A stretch of DNA of 64,000 bases from Shewanella piezotolerans WP3 (GTDB taxonomy: Bacteria; Pseudomonadota; Gammaproteobacteria; Enterobacterales; Shewanellaceae). Below are positions 17,369-25,660 of the stretch, in pieces. How positions within the stretch are numbered: position 1 is the first letter of the stretch; the number at the start of each line of letters is the position of its first letter. The stretch spans positions 4,214,501-4,278,500 of the forward strand of contig NC_011566.1 of the NCBI RefSeq assembly GCF_000014885.1, given 5' to 3'. The position numbers were made by a program, and so were the translations under genes. The notes beneath the pieces are model-generated. The model was not told the DNA's origin and made no database searches. It saw only the letters and a program-made list of their open reading frames with translations.

Positions 17369-20206
17369 CTATATCTTATAGTTGGCACCCAAGAAGAATG
17401 CACGACCAGTTGTGTCATAATAGCCGGCACCGTCATAAACATATGGGTTACGTGGAGGTGCTAAATCGAACGCATTCTTCACACCAAAGCGTACAGAAAG
17501 TGAATCGGTGAACGCATACGACCCAGTGAAGTCCCAAACTGTAGACGATGGGATATCGTTGTAGTTATTGTTCTCTGGCTTCCAATCATTGCTAGCAACT
17601 GACGCATGACGGTAGTTAGCTCTTGCTTCTAGGTTAAGTGCATCTAGATTCCAACCTAAGCTAAACATCGCTTTCCAACGTGGATCAGTGTATTCACCAA
17701 CGTCAACCTGTAGATCTTCAGCAAAACCTGTTGGGTTTGTTTCCCACTGCTCCAAGTATGTCGCAATAACGTGTACTTTAAAGTCGCCAAAACCATCAGT
17801 AGGAATATCGTACTGACTCTCAATATCAACACCTTTAACATCAAACGTCGCAGAGTTTACAGGACTCTGAACGAAATCAACGATGTCACCAGTAGCAGCA
17901 TCACGAGTAAAACGACCACAATAAACATTATCTAACGACTCAGAGTCGTAGCAATAACGAACTGCTGTAGCAACGTCGATATATTCAATTGCATCTGTAA
18001 TTTCAAATGACCAGTAATCGACAGTAATAGAGAAGCCTTCTAGGTAGCTCGGAGAATAAACAGCACCTAACGTGTAATCGTGTGAGGTTTCAGCTTTTAG
18101 ATCTGGATTACCAGCATTGCTTCCTGCATGGTTACTTAAGTACCAAGCATCAGTAGGATTCCAACCTTCTGGTAGACCACTAGCCTGACAGTTTGCTTTA
18201 CGATTATCATTTGGACCTAACTCAACATTAATTTTGTCACAAACGTCAGTGAAGCTTTCAAATGTTTGTCCAGCAGGGCTAAAGAGTTCGCCAATGTTTG
18301 GTGCTCGTACAGATTTTGACTTAGTTGCACGAATACGAAGATCTTCAATTGGCGCCCAGTTTAAACCAATCTTCCATGCATCGTCTGTTCCTGCAGTACT
18401 GTAATCCATCCAACGGTATGCAAGGTCAAGACCTAAATCGTGCGCTAGGAACATATCTGACAATAGTGGGATACTAAATTCAGCAGCAAACTCTGTTACA
18501 TCATACTCGCCCTTCATAGGGTTAGCAGTGTTACCAAAGATAGTGCCATCTATTAGTTCTTGATCTGGGTTTGTTTCTGACTCTTCCTTACGGTAATCAG
18601 CACTAAATGCAGCGCTAACGTAACCAGCAGGTAGATCAAATAGTGCGCCACTCACAACTAAACCAGCAGTTGTCTGCGTAGTTTTAGCAGTTTGACCAGC
18701 ACTGGTGCTTACCCAGTCAATTGATTCTTGACTCGCTTGATTTTCACCAAAAAGGTTTAAAGGAACACAACCCGCAGCACGAGCATCTGCATCACGACAA
18801 ACTATACTTCCGTCTGCAGCAAAAACAGCATCTTTAGCTTGGTCATAACGATCACCCCAAATCTCTCCACCCCATACAGTGGTTTCATCTAACTGGCCAC
18901 GTTGAGCATGGAAAGAGTAATCCCAATCATCGCTAATAATACCTTCTATACCGATGAGGAATCGCATTGTTTCACGATCTTGATTATAAGTTCGATTACC
19001 AAACTCAGTGTCCATACGGTAAAAATTAAACCCTGTCATTCCAGTGTCAGTCATCAGCTGACGTGTATCATCTGGAAGAAATGCGTTATCTGCTGATATA
19101 GGATTATTGGTATGGAATACTGGTGAACTTTCACCGTTTGACTGGTAATCAACATAAGTAATTTCGGTGAAGATTTTATGATCGTCGTTAATTTCGTAAT
19201 CAGTATTTAAGGTAAATACCATACGCTCTAGCGGCGTACGTATTAAGCCATAATTAACAGGATCATAACCTTCACAGCTTGGTCCACAATAATTACCGTT
19301 GTTACCAGGACCTTCGATTAAGCCTTCACCATAATCAAATACCTTCATATTGCCATCGTTGTCAAAAGTGTATTGACCACCGTCTTTAGCAAAAAATGTA
19401 CCTGCTTCATTAATCCAAGACAGCGGCTTACGACCAAAATAAGGAATTCGAGCAGGAGCACCATCGGACGTATCAGGATTATAAATACTAGTAACAGGGT
19501 TATCTAAAAAGTCTCTATCTGTAGGGCGAAGTTCTTTCTGCTCAGCATAAGTAAAGTTAAATACTGTAGAAAGTTTGTCATCTAAGAAGTCACCACCTGC
19601 CGTTAAAGAGAACTGGCTTTCTTCACCGCCACTTTGCTCTGGCTGAATGTAAGAAGCATCTAGTTCCACACCATCAACATCTGTGCGAGTGATAATGTTA
19701 ATCACACCAGCGATAGCATCTGAACCATAAACAGCAGAGGCACCGCCAGTAATAACTTCAATTCTAGCTACCATTGCAGTGGGTATTGTATTCAAATCGA
19801 CCGCAGAATTACCATTTGAACCAGCAACAAAACGGCGACCGTTAACTAATACAAGAGTACGGTCACTACCTAAACCACGGAGGTTAGTTTGGTTAAGTCC
19901 GTTTGCAAAAATAGTATTATTCGATGTTTCAGGTGAGATACCAACAGTTGAAGAAGGAAGTTTATTAAGGATATCAGCAACGTTAGTAATACCCATGTCC
20001 ATCATATCGGCACCAGTAATAACTGTTACTGGCGTTGGCGAGAGCTCGCCGATACGCTTAATTTTAGATCCTGTTACTTCAATTCTTTCAATACCACTAT
20101 CTTCTTCCTCTGCAGCATAAGCACCAGTACTTGCCATTAATGCTGCGCTAGTAGTTGCAAGTAATGCAACCCTTACCGCTTTAGTCAAACTGCTAATTGA
20201 TGTCAT
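17369..20206 (-). CDS. TonB-dependent outer-membrane receptor
   Basis: A 945-residue receptor from the ATG at 20206, which has GGGA nine bases upstream; the ATG at 20215 is too close to it. The signal peptide ends ASTGAYA. The TonB-box-like segment GIERIEVTGSKIKR comes next, then the plug domain (TPVTVITGADMM, TNLRGLGSDRTLVLVNGRR, IEVITGGASAVYGSDAIAGVINIIT). A long beta-barrel follows and ends with aromatic residues (FFLGANYKI). Receptors of this size with a GSxI-type TonB box are common in Shewanella for peptides, carbohydrates or other large ligands. No linked catabolic gene reveals the ligand. A palindrome lies about 140 bases upstream. Confidence 0.93.
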   Translation of the reverse strand: MTSISSLTKAVRVALLATTSAALMASTGAYAAEEEDSGIERIEVTGSKIKRIGELSPTPVTVITGADMMDMGITNVADILNKLPSSTVGISPETSNNTIFANGLNQTNLRGLGSDRTLVLVNGRRFVAGSNGNSAVDLNTIPTAMVARIEVITGGASAVYGSDAIAGVINIITRTDVDGVELDASYIQPEQSGGEESQFSLTAGGDFLDDKLSTVFNFTYAEQKELRPTDRDFLDNPVTSIYNPDTSDGAPARIPYFGRKPLSWINEAGTFFAKDGGQYTFDNDGNMKVFDYGEGLIEGPGNNGNYCGPSCEGYDPVNYGLIRTPLERMVFTLNTDYEINDDHKIFTEITYVDYQSNGESSPVFHTNNPISADNAFLPDDTRQLMTDTGMTGFNFYRMDTEFGNRTYNQDRETMRFLIGIEGIISDDWDYSFHAQRGQLDETTVWGGEIWGDRYDQAKDAVFAADGSIVCRDADARAAGCVPLNLFGENQASQESIDWVSTSAGQTAKTTQTTAGLVVSGALFDLPAGYVSAAFSADYRKEESETNPDQELIDGTIFGNTANPMKGEYDVTEFAAEFSIPLLSDMFLAHDLGLDLAYRWMDYSTAGTDDAWKIGLNWAPIEDLRIRATKSKSVRAPNIGELFSPAGQTFESFTDVCDKINVELGPNDNRKANCQASGLPEGWNPTDAWYLSNHAGSNAGNPDLKAETSHDYTLGAVYSPSYLEGFSITVDYWSFEITDAIEYIDVATAVRYCYDSESLDNVYCGRFTRDAATGDIVDFVQSPVNSATFDVKGVDIESQYDIPTDGFGDFKVHVIATYLEQWETNPTGFAEDLQVDVGEYTDPRWKAMFSLGWNLDALNLEARANYRHASVASNDWKPENNNYNDIPSSTVWDFTGSYAFTDSLSVRFGVKNAFDLAPPRNPYVYDGAGYYDTTGRAFFLGANYKI

Positions 20207-20343
20207 CTTTATCATTCCCTTTGTTGATTATGCACCCAGTTTGTTAACTTCTACCGAGTTTTATATTTTTACTGTGAATAAAACTAATAAACACAACAAC
20301 CAAAACTACATGCGTAATACATTTAGTCAACAATAAGCACTCA

Positions 20344-20366
20344 ATTTCCACGTTAAACGTGAAAAT
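20344..20366. promoter_or_regulatory. Near-perfect palindrome upstream of the receptor
   Basis: ATTTCCACGTT and AACGTGAAAAT form 11-base arms around one base, with a single mismatch. The site is 138-160 bases upstream of the receptor start on its minus strand. Length and symmetry suggest a dimeric repressor or activator site. No Fur-box-like site was seen here. Confidence 0.45.
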
Positions 20367-20652
20367 AGTTTCAATAATTACAGGCAGTTAACACGAGAGT
20401 AACAACAAGAGTACAAGTGAAACCATTTGTAACGCCCTTATCTATTTGCTCAACCAAAGGAGCTCATTCATTTGGTTAATCAGCTTGGTGGAAATTCATA
20501 CGAGTATTGCAGAAATTAGTATTCTCAAAGAAAAGACTGTCAATTGAGGCACTATTTAAAGCCTTACAAATAGAGAGTAAGTTCCGTGCTAAATAAAAAT
20601 CTTATCGCAATAAGGTCGAAGTTATGACCATTTATACCTACCAAGAAAACTC

Positions 20653-20735
20653 GAGTTTTAACGAGAGTTTTAACGAAAGTTTTAACGAAAGTTTAACGAG
20701 AGTTTTAACGAGAGTTTTAATGAGAGTTTTAACGA
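20653..20735 (+). repeat. Tandem 12-base repeat (GAGTTTTAACGA, 7 units)
   Basis: Seven head-to-tail units of GAGTTTTAACGA with few changes; unit four is one base short. They lie in the 779-base gap 20207-20984 between the receptor and the NhaC gene. A 117-codon frame crosses the array but changes frame character at the 11-base unit and has no family features, so it is not called a gene. Apart from the palindrome, this array and a terminator, I see nothing in the gap. Confidence 0.93.
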
Positions 20736-20925
20736 GAGACATTAATAAAATAGTAAGTTTGAGGCACTTATTTATTTTCAGCTACTGTACATTAATAATT
20801 AAAATACAAGACATAAATAAGCGCTTTCAATGTCATAAGTTTAAAAATAGCTTAACGGCAATTACCATAGAGTCCACAAGTAAAGGATTAATCACTTACA
20901 ACAATACGAAAACGAAAAACATGTA

Positions 20926-20959
20926 TCAAAAAAAGCCACATTTTTGTATGCGGCTTTTT
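20926..20959 (-). terminator. Rho-independent terminator after the NhaC gene
   Basis: Read on the minus strand, AAAAGCCGCAT and ATGTGGCTTTT pair (one G-T) around a five-base loop and end in a run of T. It lies about 25 bases past the antiporter stop. Confidence 0.87.
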
Positions 20960-20984
20960 CTTGTTGTACCACAATAGTAAAAAT

Positions 20985-22367
20985 TCACGCTAGCAGAAGA
21001 AAGCCTACAAAGGTGAGCGCTGCAGCAATGAGTGCATAGGGTAATTGGGTCACCGCGTGACTAACTAGGTTACAGCCCGAACCTTGCGCGGCCAGTACCG
21101 TCGAATCGGAGTAGAAGCAAGCTTGACTACCAAATGATGACGCAGATAAAAGCGCGCCAATCACGAGTGGAATATTGGCATCAACCGCTTGGGCTAATGG
21201 CATCACAATCGGGATTGAAACCGCAAAGATCCCCCAACTCGATCCTGTTGCAAAAGCCAAAACCGACATGGTTAAAAATACCACTGCGGGTAAAAGAACA
21301 GGCGTCATATAAGGACTTAAACTGCCTATAACAAACTCAGGTAACATTAGTTTGTCGCACACATCCTTAAAGATGAATGCTGCTATTACCGTCCCAATCG
21401 CTGGCAACATGTTCTTAAAGCCATCAATCATCTGCTCCATCATCTCTGATAATGGCATCAATTTCTGCACCCCGTAATAGGGCAGAGTAACCGCTAACGT
21501 CGCTATCAACCCTTTTAGTACGTCGATATCAAAATAAACGGTAAAACCAACCAATAAGAAAATGGGCACGAAAAAGTTGTGTAGCTTTCCACCGTCATCT
21601 GCATGCTTAAATTCATCTTCAATCGCCCTAAGCGCATATTCATCTGAAGTTTGCACCTCATCTAAATCCATCTGCTTTATGGCTGGTTTACCTTGCAGCG
21701 CGGCAAGTTGTGCCTTTTTCATCGGCCCAAATGCAGGAATAATTCCCATAATCACCAGTAAAACTATCGCTACGGCTAACCACGCATAGAGCATATAGGG
21801 GATCGCTTGCATGTAAACAACAATCCCTTGCCCTTCATTTGCGATTCCGTTATCAACTAAGAGACCACCAAAAAAAACCGCCCAAGTAGAAAGTGGCACG
21901 AGTACGCAAACGGGGGCAGCCGTTGAGTCAACAACATAGGCAAGCATCTCGCGAGAAACCTTAAACTTATCGGTAACGCGCTTCATGGTTGATCCAACCG
22001 TTAACGCATTAAGGTAATCATCGATAAAGATAACCATCCCGAGAATGAAGGTCATGAACAGTGAAGACTTCTGTCCTTTAGCTAACTTAAGAGCATGACG
22101 ACCAAACGCCATCGAACCGCCTGTTTTTACCAGCAGCGCAATCAAAGCACCAAAACCACCACAGACCAAAATTAGCCAGCCTATAGTCTCATCAGCCATG
22201 ACAGACAAAGATGTATCGGCAAAATTAGTCAACAGATTCGCGCTGTCATACATCGCGAGGCCAACTAAAGCACCAATAATTAAAGAAAGGATTGGACGGC
22301 GTAGCACAATCGCTAACACCAAAACCACCACAGGTGGGATAAGACTTAAGGCTGTCGGCTCAGACAT
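20985..22367 (-). CDS. NhaC-family Na+/H+ antiporter
   Basis: A 460-residue inner-membrane carrier with about 11-12 helices. It resembles the NhaC/Na_H_antiporter family, which exchanges cations or amino-acid-type substrates. Conserved stretches include FIDDYLNALTVGSTMKRVTD, DSTAAPVCVLVPLSTWAVFF, FATGSSWGIFAVSIPI and CFYSDSTVLAAQGSGCN. A charged cytoplasmic loop lies near 225-260. AAGGA lies nine bases before the ATG. A good sigma-70 promoter at 22555-22527 places the mRNA start about 150 bases upstream, so the mRNA has a long leader. The real substrate could be an organic solute rather than Na+. Confidence 0.87.
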   Translation of the reverse strand: MSEPTALSLIPPVVVLVLAIVLRRPILSLIIGALVGLAMYDSANLLTNFADTSLSVMADETIGWLILVCGGFGALIALLVKTGGSMAFGRHALKLAKGQKSSLFMTFILGMVIFIDDYLNALTVGSTMKRVTDKFKVSREMLAYVVDSTAAPVCVLVPLSTWAVFFGGLLVDNGIANEGQGIVVYMQAIPYMLYAWLAVAIVLLVIMGIIPAFGPMKKAQLAALQGKPAIKQMDLDEVQTSDEYALRAIEDEFKHADDGGKLHNFFVPIFLLVGFTVYFDIDVLKGLIATLAVTLPYYGVQKLMPLSEMMEQMIDGFKNMLPAIGTVIAAFIFKDVCDKLMLPEFVIGSLSPYMTPVLLPAVVFLTMSVLAFATGSSWGIFAVSIPIVMPLAQAVDANIPLVIGALLSASSFGSQACFYSDSTVLAAQGSGCNLVSHAVTQLPYALIAAALTFVGFLLLA

Positions 22368-22520
22368 GCGCTAAGGTCCTTATAATAAAGTGCCAAAAAG
22401 GCAAGATTATTCACCAAACTCAGACACTTACTTGTCGAGCTCAATTGCTGCTTTCCTTTGTGTGCACCTGCCGATACGGTGGATTTTACGGGCCTTTTAT
22501 CTAGCCCAAGGAAAAACATC
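22368..22520 (-). ncRNA. Candidate structured leader RNA of the NhaC gene
   Basis: The leader can form a three-way junction. P1 pairs UUUCCUU (22514-22508) with AAGGAAA (22458-22452). P2 pairs GGGC (22507-22504) with GCCC (22493-22490). P3 pairs CACC (22481-22478) with GGUG (22468-22465). A small GCC/GGC hairpin with a U-rich loop follows near 22393-22405, before the ribosome site. It does not match riboswitch consensus sequences I remember. This was folded by eye only, so it is a candidate cis-regulatory RNA and not a proven one. Confidence 0.4.
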
Positions 22521-22526
22521 GCGCAG

Positions 22527-22555
22527 AAAATAATCCCCAATCGCTTTTGAGTCAA
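22527..22555 (-). promoter_or_regulatory. Sigma-70 promoter of the NhaC gene
   Basis: On the minus strand TTGACT (22555-22550) and TATTTT (22532-22527) are 17 bases apart, close to consensus. Transcription would begin near 22520, at the edge of the folded leader. Confidence 0.7.
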
Positions 22556-22659
22556 TCAATATTATAAATATCGCAAATACTTTTTTGTACATAGTAGTAA
22601 ACTTATGGCTCAAGCATATGAAACAACACAATAAGCAGCCTATTGATTAACAACTATTG

Positions 22660-23589
22660 CTATTCAGTTTCATCCGCCTTAGAGATAAACAGTCGATTAA
22701 TGTCGTTGCTCCATAACTGGATAATTTTGCGGCTTTTACTTTTGTTCCAAAAACACTTTCCGAACAATATGATCCCCGCACCTTCAAAGTCGCGACGTGA
22801 TTGTAGATCGAAACGAGAGGCTAACGAGCTCGAAAACATTTCGATTGGGATCCCGACATCTTTGGTCTCTGCAGGATTTAACCACAAGCGCTCTTTATCG
22901 GTATGGGATATCGTGCCCCAATACATTCGTGGCGCACCGTTTTCAGTAGGCTCTGCATCAGCGAAATTGACAAACAAGTTCTTTGCTCGCCAGCGATACT
23001 TTTCATCGGTGTATACCCACAGTTCTGAGCTTGCTAAGTCACTACCTCGTAATAAACTATGTAGCACTTTTTCCAACCCCTGAGTCGCAACGCGCTTTTC
23101 AGGCTGATTTTTTTTAACATCACTTGTTACTTTTAAATCGGAAGAAACCTTAAACGGAAGTGCCGTATCCTCTCCCTCAAGCACACTTTTATCTGGCTTA
23201 GCTTTTACAGCAGTATTGGCAATAGACGTTGCTTCTTCTAGTATCTTTTTCTGAGTTTTAACCTTAGAAACTTTTGCTGCGCGGTTAAAATCGATAATCA
23301 TTGCATCACTATCAACCACTAGCTGATTCACTTCAATGGCGTGTAGCTCCTCACGAGCCTTAGCTGCAGATGGTTTAAACTCGACGCAATCACTTTGATG
23401 ATAGCGGGAACCAAAACAGGCAGCTTTACCGTCTTTTGAGGCTTTACGATAATAAGCCTTACCTGCACAGGCTGGACAAACAAGAGCTTGACGATACTTT
23501 TCAATGTCGTCATCTGATAATTTTTGAAACTTGAACACTGAAAAAGTTATCGGCTCAGCTTCATCAAATTTGCAAATAGCATCTAACAT
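22660..23589 (-). CDS. Unknown protein with zinc-ribbon-like N terminus
   Basis: A 309-residue soluble protein. The N-terminal segment has CPAC (C38, C41), then C58, H64 and C68, a likely zinc-binding knuckle. A Lys/Ser/Thr-rich, probably disordered linker spans about 100-170. The C-terminal part (about 170-300) is compact and aromatic (YTDEKYRWRAKNLFVNF, PRMYWGTISHTDKERLWLNP). No transmembrane segment or signal is seen. AAGGAATAAAT precedes the ATG. The layout of zinc knuckle, linker and C-terminal domain suggests nucleic-acid binding, but I do not recognise the family. Confidence 0.7.
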   Translation of the reverse strand: MLDAICKFDEAEPITFSVFKFQKLSDDDIEKYRQALVCPACAGKAYYRKASKDGKAACFGSRYHQSDCVEFKPSAAKAREELHAIEVNQLVVDSDAMIIDFNRAAKVSKVKTQKKILEEATSIANTAVKAKPDKSVLEGEDTALPFKVSSDLKVTSDVKKNQPEKRVATQGLEKVLHSLLRGSDLASSELWVYTDEKYRWRAKNLFVNFADAEPTENGAPRMYWGTISHTDKERLWLNPAETKDVGIPIEMFSSSLASRFDLQSRRDFEGAGIILFGKCFWNKSKSRKIIQLWSNDINRLFISKADETE

Positions 23590-23690
23590 ATTTATTCCTT
23601 TAAGCTCTTGAAAAGCCTTAACCTATCATAGTCGCTTACTTCATTTATTAGCCAGAAGTTTTAACACTACCGAAGAAATTCAACATATAA

Positions 23691-23779
23691 CTTCGACAAG
23701 TATCGAAATAATTGTTGATTTATTTTTGAATAAGTCTATTATCTGTCCATCTCAATTATTTCGGTAATTCCAGAAATAA
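23691..23779 (+). promoter_or_regulatory. Two inverted repeats upstream of the permease
   Basis: TTCGA at 23692-23696 is matched by TCGAA at 23703-23707, and TTATTTC at 23756-23762 by GAAATAA at 23773-23779, the second also with inner GG/CC. Both resemble the short AT-rich operators of ArsR-type metal repressors. The permease starts at 23808, so they are placed to control it. Confidence 0.5.
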
Positions 23780-23807
23780 CAAAACAATCATCAATTAGGT
23801 CATTATT

Positions 23808-24902
23808 ATGAGCCCTGAAATCATCAACATGGCAAAAGAAACAGCCAATATGTTTCTGTTTCTAGCTGCAGAGTTAACCATACTGTTTCTTGCAATTAGT
23901 TACATCGTCGGAATATTGCAAGAGTATATTCCGCCGGAAAAGATCCAATCAATCTTGAGCTCGAAGAAAGGAAAAGGCTATATCATTGCCGCGCTATTGG
24001 GGTCAATAACGCCTTTTTGCTCATGCTCAACGATTCCTTTCTTGAAAGGGTTACTTAGAGCAAAAGCTGGTTTTGGGCCTATGATGGTGTTCTTGTTCTC
24101 AAGCCCATTATTGAACCCAATCATTATTGGACTGTTTGTCGTGACATTTGGCTTTAAAGTCGCGGTGTTCTATTTCTTAGTCGCTATGGTCGTTTCGGTG
24201 ACAGCAGGCTATGTGCTTGAGAAGCTAGGGTTTGAACGTTACGTGAAACCTGAAGCTTATGAAGCGGTAACAGCCTCAAGCTGCGGTACGAGTTGTGGTG
24301 ATACAGCGCCTAAAAGTGCGCCAGTTAAAGCAGAAGTGACATCTTGCTGCAGTGAATCAGCCCCTACTCCTGCCGCTCCAGTACTTGCAACAGCATCATG
24401 CGGCAGCGCTCAAGTAGCAAGTTCATGCAGCTCTCCAACAAGTACTACGCAAAACAGTTGTGGCGATAATAAGGCTAAAGTAACTAAAGACAACCGCTGG
24501 ATGCGTGTTTGGCGCTCAACATGGAAAGATTTTAAGCAGGTTTTACCTTACTTAATGGTCGGTATTTTACTTGGGTCATTCATCTACGGTTTTATGCCTA
24601 CTGAGCTTATTGCAAAGTATGCAGGTGAAGGTATGTGGTATGCCATTCCTATTGCTGCAGTCATTGGTATTCCCCTCTATATTCGTGCAGAGGCGGTCAT
24701 TCCATTAAGCTCAGCATTAGTCGCTAAAGGCATGGCACTTGGTTCAGTCATGGCGTTAATTATCGGTAGCGCCGGTGCCAGCCTTACCGAAGTGATTTTG
24801 CTTAAATCGATTTTTAAGAACCAAATGATAGCAGCGTTTTTAACTGTCATTCTCGGTATGGCGATAGGTGCTGGTTACCTTTATAGCTTCATCTTTGCTT
24901 AA
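23808..24902 (+). CDS. ArsP-like permease (DUF318/UPF0718) with Cys-rich loop
   Basis: A 364-residue membrane protein of the permease family that includes ArsP, an exporter of methylated or aromatic arsenicals. Two bundles of about four helices flank a large central cytoplasmic loop (about 150-230). The conserved FCSCSTIP motif with C71 and C73 ends the third helix. The loop adds seven Cys (159, 163, 180, 181, 198, 207, 218) in CGTSCG, SCC and SSCS patterns, suggesting metal or metalloid binding. An ArsR gene often accompanies such permeases but none is adjacent here. A strong hairpin follows the gene. Confidence 0.87.
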   Translation: MSPEIINMAKETANMFLFLAAELTILFLAISYIVGILQEYIPPEKIQSILSSKKGKGYIIAALLGSITPFCSCSTIPFLKGLLRAKAGFGPMMVFLFSSPLLNPIIIGLFVVTFGFKVAVFYFLVAMVVSVTAGYVLEKLGFERYVKPEAYEAVTASSCGTSCGDTAPKSAPVKAEVTSCCSESAPTPAAPVLATASCGSAQVASSCSSPTSTTQNSCGDNKAKVTKDNRWMRVWRSTWKDFKQVLPYLMVGILLGSFIYGFMPTELIAKYAGEGMWYAIPIAAVIGIPLYIRAEAVIPLSSALVAKGMALGSVMALIIGSAGASLTEVILLKSIFKNQMIAAFLTVILGMAIGAGYLYSFIFA

Positions 24903-24920
24903 CACACAGCAAAACAATCA

Positions 24921-24970
24921 CGTGCTAATACTCTTTGCAGCTGTAAAAAGTATTAGCACGTACAATTTTT
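24921..24970 (+). terminator. Terminator after the permease gene
   Basis: A perfect 12-base stem (CGTGCTAATACT and AGTATTAGCACG) around a 16-base loop, with a T-rich stretch (ACAATTTTT) after it. The arfA promoter overlaps its right arm. Confidence 0.78.
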
Positions 24971-24981
24971 AAGCGTATAAT
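24953..24981 (+). promoter_or_regulatory. Promoter of arfA
   Basis: TTAGCA (24953-24958) and TATAAT (24976-24981) are 17 bases apart. The -35 lies inside the right arm of the upstream terminator hairpin. Confidence 0.55.
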
Positions 24982-25028
24982 TGCTGACGAAAATAATACT
25001 AACCTCAAATTTAAACTGGAGTCACCAA

Positions 25029-25271
25029 ATGGCAAAACATCGCCAATCACCACCGCAGATAGAGCACGAAAGTGGCCGCGGAGTTATTAAAGACAACGCA
25101 TTAAAGGCTATCGTTACCAGTCCACTATTTAGGACGCGTACTGAAAAACCTAAAAAAGGTAAAGGGTCATACAACCGCAAACAAAAGGGGCAAAAGCTGA
25201 AGGGCTTAGCCCCTTTTGACTATCTAGCATTCGCGTTTTTTCATAACAAAGATAACGGCATAACCGCCTAG
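25029..25271 (+). CDS. arfA: Alternative ribosome-rescue factor ArfA
   Basis: An 80-residue protein starting MAKHRQSPPQ, with TGGAGT upstream; a longer in-frame start at 24981 is unlikely. The core GVIKDNALKAIVTSPLFRTR and EKPKKGKGSYNRKQKG match ArfA, which recruits RF2 to ribosomes stalled on mRNAs without a stop codon when trans-translation fails. The C terminus (DYLAFAFF) is hydrophobic, like the part of full-length E. coli ArfA that marks it for degradation. A strong hairpin inside the gene probably ends transcription early, so active ArfA would come from truncated mRNA. Confidence 0.9.
   Translation: MAKHRQSPPQIEHESGRGVIKDNALKAIVTSPLFRTRTEKPKKGKGSYNRKQKGQKLKGLAPFDYLAFAFFHNKDNGITA
25183..25217 (+). 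terminator. Intragenic terminator hairpin in arfA
   Basis: AAAAGGGGC (25183-25191) pairs perfectly with GCCCCTTTT (25209-25217), with an inner AAGC/GCTT stem. It covers about codons 52-63 of arfA, before the hydrophobic C terminus. In E. coli an equivalent hairpin yields nonstop arfA mRNA, so translation is normally cleared by tmRNA and ArfA appears only when tmRNA fails. Confidence 0.82.
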
Positions 25272-25660
25272 TATTTCCACCAAAAACTTCAGCATAAATT
25301 AAATTTACCTTTTACTGATTTAACTGTTGACTCAAGCGCACAACAATTAGACTATTGAGCCTTCGAGACATTAAATTCTATTGGTAACATGACACTTATA
25401 TTCACCATTATTTATACGCAAATACATTGCCTGACACTGCGACTTCTCGCCAGTGTGATGTGGTTATGTCGTTGCGCGGTAAATTGGGAATATAACAATA
25501 GTTAGCCAGTAATTCTCGATTCCACACCGCAACAATCAGCAGCGCGGTGATGGACAACTCTCCTTTTCTCGCCTTGCCCTGCAGCGGTTTTAAACTAATC
25601 TGTATCATTAGCTATGATGTCACTATGTGTGACCTAGCTATAAACGCAAGGAGTGTTGAG
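25272..25660. other. Gene-free stretch between arfA and the EamA exporter
   Basis: A 66-codon minus-strand frame lies here but has no family features or ribosome site, and I do not call it. The last 60 bases hold the likely exporter promoter, with TTTAAA and TATGAT hexamers near 25589 and 25612. Nothing else is evident. Confidence 0.5.

Noticed and set aside
20624..20977. A 117-codon frame across the 12-base repeat array
   Set aside because: The repeat changes reading character at the 11-base unit, the rest has no features and it runs into a terminator.
23691..23779. Inverted repeats as a second terminator
   Set aside because: They have no following T run and lie directly upstream of the permease, which fits operators better.
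24981..25028. Upstream start for arfA
   Set aside because: The added residues are unlike ArfA, while the inner ATG has a ribosome site and the family's N terminus.
25408..25608. A 66-codon minus-strand frame upstream of the EamA exporter
   Set aside because: No ribosome site or family; it overlaps the likely exporter promoter.
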